Shown here: piece after piece, positions 56,410-64,000 of the stretch
Numbering within the stretch: the stretch's first letter is position 1
How the letters are laid out: the number at the start of each line of letters is the position of its first letter
NCBI GenBank assembly: GCA_017311185.1
Contig: JAESUZ010000354.1
Span: forward strand, 558,001 to 622,000
DNA from: Proteles cristata cristata
Taxonomy: Eukaryota > Chordata > Mammalia > Carnivora > Hyaenidae
DNA: 64,000 nucleotides
Reading direction: 5' to 3'
Made by a program: the position numbers and the translations under genes
The notes under the pieces: model-generated
The model's input: only the letters and a program-made list of their open reading frames with translations
Told to the model about the DNA's origin: nothing
Database searches by the model: none

Positions 56410-56580
56410 ATGCATCCATGTCCCTGAACTTCAGAGTGGTTTTTTTTCATCCACAGCACTGAAGTACAGCCAAGGACTCTGAAGGGTTTCAGGAGGATTA
56501 AAGATAATATTTATAAAGTGCCAAGCACAGTGTTGGGCATCTGGCAGGAGTTCAGTAAAAGATCGTGATCTTACTAGCAC
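56410..56580 (+). mobile_element. MIR 3' portion
   Basis: 'tttcaggaggattaaagataatatttataaagtgccaagcacagtgttgggcat' matches the MIR end. Confidence 0.7.
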
Positions 56581-57244
56581 ACTAAACAGGATGCTAGATA
56601 GGCGATCTGGAGCTAATACGTGAACCTATCTGTACTCCAAAATATATTCCTTTCATTTCCCCGATTTTTTGTCTACTGAACCCTTATTTTATGCAACATC
56701 AAGCAGCTCTCAAGAGCTCTTGTGGGTAGATGAGTCTCTGCTGGGAAACCAGGCACATCCAGGCACCAGCTGATAAGACCCCATCCTTTACCTCCACGAT
56801 GTGACAACTCTAGGACCTCAAAGCCCACACTGTGGACCATCTATAACCACCTCCTCACAGATGAAAGATGGGACTGAAATAACACTCAAGGCTGATATTC
56901 AGTTGACATTGGACTTGGTGGTCCTGACGCTGAGACTCCTTTGAATCATGATCATTCTCTGAGAACCGGCAGTGAAACTCCAGCAAGATACCCACAGAGC
57001 AGAAGTGTCTGGTGCTTGCTGGGTTCTGTACAAGAGGCAAACCTCATGGCTACACATTCTGGGGCCTGCTGCAATGTCACCTTTGGGGATGATGCCATGA
57101 AACTTTATTATGAGATCAAGACATGATGAGGTGCTGACTATACACCCTTGTCTAGACAAGCTCAAGGCCAACCTAATTTATACTGAATTTTGACATACCA
57201 CACAAGCCGTCTGAGAGTCGGGCCCCAGGGGATAAATATAAAAA
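56581..57244. other. Unassigned sequence
   Basis: Nothing recognised. Confidence 0.45.
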
Positions 57245-57475
57245 CTGCAATGATAGCACTTATTGCCTATTGAGCATGTTTTAGGGGCTATTCACTGTGC
57301 TAATTATTTTCCATATTTCATTTACAACCACCTGCAACACAGGCATTATCTCAATTACACATATAGGGAAATCAAGGCCCACAGAGGCAAAATCAATTTG
57401 TCCTGAATCACAAAGCTAAGAATAGACAAAACCAGGATGCAAACCGTGTCAGTTTTACCTCAAAAGCCCATCCAG
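57245..57475 (-). mobile_element. MIR SINE, antisense
   Basis: 'actgtgctaattattttccatatttcatttac', 'atagggaaatcaaggcccacagaggc' and 'gtcctgaatcacaaagctaag' in reverse MIR order. Confidence 0.85.
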
Positions 57476-58746
57476 TCTTCAGTATATGATGCCTCCTGTC
57501 GATATTTAGCTCTCTCATACTTATGAGGTAAAGACAGCATAAAAACCCAGATACTCTGTCTCCCTCCAGCTAAAGTCATGAAAGGTGTAAATACTAGAAG
57601 CGGGAGATTTAGCATTTATTTTATTTACAAATAAAACAAGCTCCCTTGCTGGGAAGGGAGGTACAAAGAATGGAAGATGAGTGAATAGGGTTGAGAAAAT
57701 GAGTAGGCCGCTTGCAATAGGCCTATCACCTCCATCTTCTTTGGAAAAGTCTCCAGGGAAATATCAGTCTATGAGTTTTCCCCAAATCAAGTTTGCCTTC
57801 AGTCTTTGATTTTTTTTAATGAGCCACAAATCCCCAGCTCAACAATCTAGTTGCAAAAAGAAATTTGTCACCTCATAGCTGTAGCAGATAGACCTCAGCT
57901 CATCTTCTCTTCTCCAGTCTTCAGGGACTTGATCCAAGATCTTGCAATTTATTTTAATCATGCAAACTCCTTTCTTCCCTTCGTTTCTGACATGATCAGT
58001 TCAAGGAGTTTCCAACGATCAGCACAAGATGCAATGTACCCCATCTGATAGAAACAGTCATCATTTGGTAAACAGTTAACACATGACGTGAGTGGTCAAG
58101 AAGATATTGAGGCTGAAAACAGCAAAGACTGCCTGCTGCTGATATCCCACAGAAACCTCCCTTGAACTTCAGTGCCTTTATTTCAAGTAAGCAACGCAAC
58201 TGCCACTGTTTGAGAATATTAAAAGAGTAAATAATGACATCTTTACAAATTCAGCAGGCTCTCCCACCAAGGGGCTTTAACATAACTGCCACGAAGCCAT
58301 CCCACACATAGTGAAAGAAAATAAAATCACTGCTCTCACCAGCAAAATAAACCAGTGGGCAGTCCCACGAGGGTGGTTTTGGGTGAAGGAAGGCATTTTG
58401 CTTGTTAAGAAGTGAATATCGCATAAAACTTATGTTAAAAAAAAATAAATAAAAACAGGACAAAATTCCCTTAAGAGGCAAAGATTTCACAGAGTGAGAG
58501 AATGTTCTGAGAGCAGTTTTGCCAGTGATTAACAGTTCGAAGGAGGCCTCAGCTGCCACTGCTATGCTGGAAGATGCATCTCTACACTCCCCAGCCCAAC
58601 ATGGCACTCAACCTGTCTGGACTAAGGCCAGACGACCTTGGTATTCTAGCCTTTACCCACCATGCTAAGTGCACATAATAAAATTCAGAGCTTTCCCAGT
58701 GTTTAAACATTTTAGTCATTGTGAACCCCTCGAGAGTGGTTGCTTT
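57476..58746. other. Unassigned sequence
   Basis: Nothing recognised. A 118-codon minus frame (58251-58607) has no family features. Confidence 0.45.
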
Positions 58747-58844
58747 GGGGAGCCTGACTGGCTCAGGTGGTAGAGCATGTGACACTTGATCTCACGGTGG
58801 TAAATTTGAGCCATACAATGGGTGTAGAGATCACTCAAAAATAA

Positions 58845-58880
<36 letters not shown>
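58747..58880 (+). mobile_element. Short carnivore tRNA-SINE with long poly(A)
   Basis: 'gggagcctgactggctcaggtggtagagcatgtgac' then 'acaatgggtgtagagatcactcaaaaataaaaatctt' and about 29 A. Target duplication 'gagtggttgcttt' / 'gagtgcttgcttt' at 58734-58746 and 58881-58893. Confidence 0.93.
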
Positions 58881-58883
<3 letters not shown>

Positions 58884-58893
58884 TGCTTGCTTT

Positions 58894-59679
58894 AACTCCA
58901 TGGAATCCTTAGTTAGACCCAGGTTTCTAGAAAAAAAACTTAATGTCTACAAGATTGTTGAGTTCACTTGTCTCTGTTCTTCAGATAGAAAAACAGGGAG
59001 GCACAAGTAGGAAAGAACTTGCCTAGGAACTTTTGGGAAGTTTTAAGACAATTTTAGTAAATATCAAAGATCCTAGAGCAGCCAAGTGGTGTTCACGTGG
59101 AAAAAAATGGGTTTTCCCCCTTGTTGTCTTAATAAAAGAAGCCTACCTCACTTAGGGAAATCTTTAATAGGCCTTTATCAATATATTAAAATCAACTTTT
59201 GCCTAATTAGGTAGTTGATGGGTTTCAAAATTCACACACCAAATCAACTTTCACCAACATTTATCTCAAAAAGCTTAAACCCTCATTAAATTCCTACACT
59301 CCCCCATATGTCAATCCTCAGATACTCTTGAGATATGTAAGGATACTCTGTCCTTCATTTTCTTTCCAGAGAACTGCAGAGTCGAGTGCCTTCCTCACTC
59401 TTCTATGTGGCCAATAACTTCCAAACCAAACATGGCCAAAGAGCATTCTTGACTCCATCCCTTTTAGCCCATTCTTCATTCTTTCTCATCACAGAAGTGG
59501 TAGGACCACCATCGCAATCACTGAAGACAAGGCACAACAGTCAGCCCTGATTCTGCTTCCTGCTTTCTGCTTCCACCCCACACCCACTGGCACCTCCCAC
59601 TTCTTCCAAGAATGCTGTCAACGCAGCCTCTAAAATCATTCTCAGACATAAGCACTACTTTCTCTTCCTACTACCAGCA
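58894..59679. other. Unassigned sequence
   Basis: Nothing firmly recognised. 59525-59679 may be more L2. Confidence 0.4.
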
Positions 59680-60455
59680 TCTTAGTTCAAACCACCACTG
59701 TCTCTCAACTATGCCACAGCAACAGTCTCCTAATTGATCTGTTTTCAATCTTGCCCCTTCCAATACTTTCTATAGTCAGCAATGACAATCTTCACATGTA
59801 TATGTATATAGTATATTGTGTACAGACATCTAGCATTAGACCATATCACTCTCCTTCTTACAAACTTGCACAGGAGTCTCCTGCTCTTATAAAAAAAAAA
59901 AAACTCCCATAGCCTTACCACCGACTTTAAGAGCTCTGCACACTAGCCCTTCCTAAATCTTCATTATCACCTCACATTGTGCATCACTCACCCCGCCCCT
60001 CACCCCAGCTTGGGCTACCAACATCCTAGCTTCTCTGGTCTTCCTGCCACAGTCTGAATGCTCTGACCTTATTCATACTCCATGGCCTCACACTTACTTT
60101 TTCCTTGACACGTAATACTTGTTCCCCAGCTGTTGACAAGGCTGTTTTCCTTGCATCCTTCAGGTCTCCCCTCAGTCCTTCACTACTAAATCATGCCTTC
60201 TCCCACCTCAGTTGCTCTCTACCACATGACCCCATGGTAGAGCTTCCCATTTTCCCAAGTTTTCTTAGCACTTCCCATGCTCTGGAACAGCCTTATTTGA
60301 ATGTATTTACCTGCTCCCTTGTCCCACCCACCCATGGAATATAATCTTCTGAGGACCAGGACCTTGTCAGTCACATTCACTTTTGTATTCTCTTGGTCCA
60401 GACCAATGCCTGGCACAAAGTCAGTGCTCAATAAATATTTGTTAGGTGAGTTAAT
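59680..60455 (+). mobile_element. L2 LINE 3' end, well preserved
   Basis: The series 'caacagtctcctaattgatctg', 'ctcccatagccttaccaccgac', 'ttcaggtctcccctcagtcc', 'ttctgaggaccaggaccttgtc' and 'caatgcctggcacaaagtcagtgctcaataaatatttgttaggtgag' follows the L2 3' region to its terminus. It contains an inserted A run at 59888-59902. It accounts for the short frames on both strands here. Confidence 0.92.
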
Positions 60456-60839
60456 ATTCACAGCCATCGTTCCTTAGGGTTCTTATGACTTTCTAATGTC
60501 CTGCACCCTGTTTTATAGAGAATAGTCACTACAGCAAAGCTTTCTCTCATTATACCTCAGCAACAACCACCCCATTCCGCAGTTTTCTAATAAGATGCTT
60601 CCATTATTTGCGATCCAACAAAAATAGATCAAAAACGCATTAGCACTGTGTATGAATGTAGCATAAGAGCAAATAGGCTCCGAATGAAGATCTAAGTAAA
60701 GAGCTTGTATTTAGTACTATAATTTTATGACACTTATTTTAGCTACTCAGGAGACAATTTGGGCTTACATCATATTTATAGCTATACTCATAGAGTATGG
60801 CAAAAGAGAAAAGACCCCTAGAAAAGAACCATAGCGATA
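60456..60839. other. Unassigned sequence
   Basis: Nothing recognised. Confidence 0.45.
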
Positions 60840-61160
60840 GTAGTAGAAATAATAAATTTAATAATAATTAATAATCATAATAACATCAATTCACATTTAA
60901 TGAACACTTACTAATTTCCAGGTACTTTTATAATTGTTTTATATATTTTAACTCACTCAATATGCATAATAACCCTATGAAATAAGTACTGATGTTATCA
61001 TGCTAATTACACAGGTGAGTAAGCTGAGGCACAGAGAGGTTAAATACAGTAAATTTCCAGAGGGAAACAGTTAGTTAATTGGCAGGGAAAGAATGTGAAT
61101 TCAAAAAATATCAGTTTAAAATGTGCATTCATAACCACTACTCCATACTACTTTGCAATG
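60840..61160 (-). mobile_element. MIR SINE, near full length, antisense
   Basis: It starts in an ATA-rich run, then 'cacatttaatgaacacttactaatttccagg', 'aataaccctatgaaataagtactgatgttatc', 'gtaagctgaggcacagagaggtta' and 'ttcataaccactactccatactac'. It is one of the most complete MIRs here. Confidence 0.94.
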
Positions 61161-61320
61161 AGCCATTATTGACTTAAAATTCTACAGTTTAATAAATGTT
61201 AAACTTCTAACATATGAGTGGTTTAGCCATGTGTACATTAAAATTAATGGTACTTTAAATTAATTTATAACCAAAAACATTTAAGTCCATTAATCACATT
61301 CTTTGACTTCTGGAAATGTT

Positions 61321-61558
61321 TCTTTTTAATTTTTTAAATACTTATTTACTTATTTGAGAGAAAAGAGAGAGAGACAGGGAGAGCAGGTACATGCACAAAT
61401 GGGGGAGGGGCAGAGACAGGGAAATAGAGAATCCCAAGCATGCTCCATACTGTCAGCACAGAGCCCAACGTGGGGCTCAAACCCACAAACTATGATATAA
61501 TGACCCGAGCTGAAATCGAGAGTCAGACGTTTAACCGACCAAGACATCTGGAAGCTCC
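61321..61558 (-). mobile_element. Carnivore SINE, antisense
   Basis: On the plus strand it runs T-rich tail, (GA)n, 'atcccaagcatgctccatactgtcagcacagagcc', 'ggggctcaaacccacaaac', 'gtttaaccgaccaaga'. Target duplication 'acttctggaaatgt' / 'acttctagaaatgt' at 61306-61319 and 61560-61573. Confidence 0.94.
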
Positions 61559-61573
61559 AACTTCTAGAAATGT

Positions 61574-62949
61574 GTAAAATGACCAAAAGAAATGAATAAA
61601 AGGATGTATAAAAAAGTAAAGCAACCAATACCTGAAGCATGAAGAACTTGAAATAGCACTTTTGTACACATATCATTAATTATGAACCACTGATCTAAAA
61701 GAAATACTTGTCGTTGCTTTTCAAAATGGAAACGATATTACTACCATGATATTGTTTTTAAAAAACATTTTGGCTCTGCAGAACTTGCAGATGACAAAAT
61801 TAATTTAAGTTTTAGAATAGCTGATCCCATTATGTACTATGTGTCCTTGATATTCATGAGTATGCACCAAAGGACTGCTGTTGGATAACTCAGAAAAATG
61901 CCATCCAAGGTGATCTTGACCTGAGAAAGTCATTTGGCAGTCCTTTACCACATTCCTAGGGATACACCAGAGACACGTAGACTCCTGACAATGGGAACTT
62001 ATTCTTACCAGGCTTCCCAGAAAGTAGAGCATGGGTCTAAGAGAAATAGGAGTGAGCAAAATAGCTCACACAATGGCCACCAAGTCCAACCTACCACTTG
62101 TTTCTCTGATGCTATTCAGACTGTGCTTAAGGGGAGAAAGAGCAGAGCGTATCTTCAGGCTACAATCTCTCTTTGCTCAAAGCTTTGCTCCATCCATATG
62201 GCAGAAAAACCTCGCATTTCCAAGCTGACCGTGCATGGGCAGGATTGTGGTCCTCAGGGCATCTCATGCTTCAATGTCAGCAGGAATGTCTCAGGACAGT
62301 CATGAGGGCAGCCACAATCAGGAGTCACCTGCATGGAGCCAAAGAGAGCCCACACTGAGGTCAGAGCAGAAGTTGGAAGAAGTCCTGAAGCTGACAGGTT
62401 CTGAAGTGGTTCACAGGGGTTCCGAGAGCTGGCAGGGTGTGTCTGTAACTGGTTGAACCATGGAGCCCAGAGAGAGCTGAGGAGCAGATCCCCTACAGCC
62501 CGGGAGGAAACCTGAGCCAGGAGGCTTGGAAGGGGGTACTTTGGTGGATCTTCGTCACCTACTTGAATGAAAACACAGAAAGCGAACTACTGACCATTTA
62601 GATGTCACAAGACTGGGAAAGATAACTAGCAGATTGAATGACTGAATTAAAATTCTAAAGATTTTGACAGGCTGGAATGATGAGTGACAGCTAGTAAGAT
62701 GAAATTTTATAAGGGAAAAATATTGCTTAGGTGGGTTCCGTGGCAGAAGATGAATCACCAGCAGGAATGAACACCCGCAGGGGAAAAAAATCATGAAAAG
62801 AGAATATGTATCTCTAATTCTTTAACCTGAGGGCCTGGACAGCGGACACCAGAGAAAACAAGATGGCACAGCATTATCGACCAAATGTCCCAGAATCCAT
62901 GTCTCTCCTCCAATAGATGACAATTCCCTGGGCTCTTTACACGACCAAG
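61574..62949. other. 1.4-kb interval, no recognised element
   Basis: Several overlapping plus-strand frames (longest 123 codons at 61934-62305), without recognisable families. The 62.0-62.5 kb part has the GC level of an old LTR or untranslated exon. Undetermined. Confidence 0.4.
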
Positions 62950-63840
62950 CAGGCAAATAATTTGCTTGCTGAATTTAAAAAGTTAAAAGAATACTATAAT
63001 GAACTCTCATATGCCAATCAAATCGATCTAAATTGTTAACATTTTGCCATGCTTTATATGTGTGTTTGTCCCAAGGATTTGAAAGTGATGCAAAAAAACT
63101 TCAACATACATTGCATAACCACAGTATCTTGATCACATTAACAAGATTATATCAATTAACCATAATACTCTAAAAATATCCACAATCCAGTTCTATTCAA
63201 ATTTCCCCCACCTGACCCATAATATCTCTACAGCTTTCCTTTTTTCATACTAAACCCACTCAAAGTTTCCATGTTATATTTGTGGGGTTTTTTTAATCTC
63301 TAGTAATTTAAAGGAAACTCTATACTTTTTATTTGGGATTTGTCCAATTGTTGCCTTTTGGTGTCATTTAAATGATTCTTATATTCTCAATGGGTCCTAT
63401 AAACTAGAAATTATGTCTACACTTTGATTAAATTTACCTTACACTTTCTCACAAGAACACTTCTCAGACAATGATTTTTCAAAATCCTGCATCATTTTTG
63501 GAGGCACATGACATACACCTGTCTCACTATTAGTGATGATAAGTTTGATTGCATGGATAAAGTAGTCACCACAAGATCTCTCCCTTATAAACGCTATGTT
63601 TTTCCTTTCACAATTAGCAAGCAATCTGCAGTATCATCATGCTTTCACTCCATAGGACTATACTTTTTCAAACAACACTTTATATAAAGGTTTTAGCAGC
63701 TATTGACAATCCTTGTCTGAATCAATTATTTCATAGAATGGGATTTTCTAATTCTATCATTACTTTTTTATTTGCTAGCTGTCATTCCTCATTAAAGAAT
63801 GTTCCCTCACCAAGTGCAGATGATTATAGTTCTTCCTAAA
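62950..63840. mobile_element. Old L1-derived segment
   Basis: 'ccagttctattcaaatttcccccacctgacccataatatctctacagctttcc', 'ttggaggcacatgacatacacctgtc', 'tgatgataagtttgattgcatgg' and 'cttgtctgaatcaattatttc' follow an old mammalian L1 3'-region sequence. Orientation and subfamily are uncertain. No intact reading frame. Confidence 0.6.
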
Positions 63841-63908
63841 ATTTGATTTTTGATGTTTCTATCTTCCTCACGTATGAGAATTCTAACCAAACAATTTGTG
63901 GCCTAAAA

Positions 63909-64000
63909 TAGGAATCAGCAGACTTTTTGCAAAGAACCCAACAGCAAATATTTTAGGCTTTCCAGACCATATAGTCCTCTGCTGCAATCATTCAATTCTT
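63909..64000 (+). mobile_element. hAT-type MITE, cut by window end
   Basis: 'ggaatcagcagactttttgcaaag', 'agcaaatattttaggctttcc' and 'ctgctgcaatcattcaattct' are the left half of the same family as 41665 and 50107. Confidence 0.85.

Noticed and set aside
59680..60455. Open frames of 79-82 codons on both strands near 60.1-60.5 kb
   Set aside because: They lie in the 3' region of an L2 element, which is non-coding here.
1..64000. CRISPR arrays, operons, phage genes, restriction or toxin systems
   Set aside because: Nothing of the kind is present. The repeat content identifies mammalian nuclear DNA, and the tandem repeats seen are ordinary microsatellites.
1..64000. Processed pseudogenes and small nuclear RNA copies (U6, 7SK, Y RNA, 5S)
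   Set aside because: I scanned by eye for their best-known motifs and found none. A database search could still find diverged copies.

Overview
This window reads as non-coding mammalian nuclear DNA from a carnivore, most likely a cat-family (felid) species. The main evidence is the interspersed repeats. At least seventeen tRNA-Lys-derived carnivore SINEs (CanSINEs) are present, most with target-site duplications. Several carry the felid-type body: a 'cttagtcggttaagc' head, an intact B box, a CT-rich stretch and an A-rich tail. There is also a young carnivore-type LINE-1 3' end. No prokaryotic, viral or organellar gene organisation is visible. Open frames are short (158 codons at most), match no protein family I recognise, and often coincide with repeats. 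I call no protein-coding gene and no functional RNA gene. The window could be intergenic or lie in a very long intron; the sequence alone does not decide.

Layout: 1-10 kb holds an L2 end, two SINEs, a TTTG microsatellite, a MER5A DNA-transposon relic, two MIRs in opposite orientation and a mildly CpG-enriched patch near 9.3-9.5 kb. 10-20 kb holds an L2, a SINE-in-SINE nest, several MIRs, a hAT-type MITE relic and two probable old LTRs, with a partly open unrecognised frame on the minus strand at 14.1-14.6 kb. 20-32 kb is mostly single-copy sequence with L2 pieces, a striking 20-bp-stem hairpin near 24.1 kb, an old antisense L1 piece, an MLT1-type solo LTR and several SINEs. 32.8-36.8 kb is the most repeat-poor stretch and the best place to look for conserved regulatory DNA.

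36.8-37.2 kb carries a small L1 insertion with an inverted 5' part and 16-bp target-site duplications (twin priming). 37.2-44 kb has SINEs, L2 pieces, a near-perfect 36-bp palindrome and a second SINE nest followed by an inverted SINE. 44-53 kb has a MITE split by an unidentified insertion of about 316 bp, a pair of related MIR/L2-like composites about 1 kb apart, a MaLR-like LTR split by a SINE, three MIRs in a row and a probable LTR. 53-64 kb is mainly single-copy, with two MIRs, a good L2 3' end, SINEs and, at the end, an old L1 segment and a MITE running off the window.

I found no evidence for a novel biological system. The observations most worth checking are the hairpin at 24,067-24,116, the twin-primed L1, the palindrome at 37,436-37,471, the repeated composite at 47.1 and 48.2 kb, and the repeat-poor blocks that look like candidate conserved non-coding elements. 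Repeat family names come from recalled consensus features, not from a database search; where I was unsure I give only the class.
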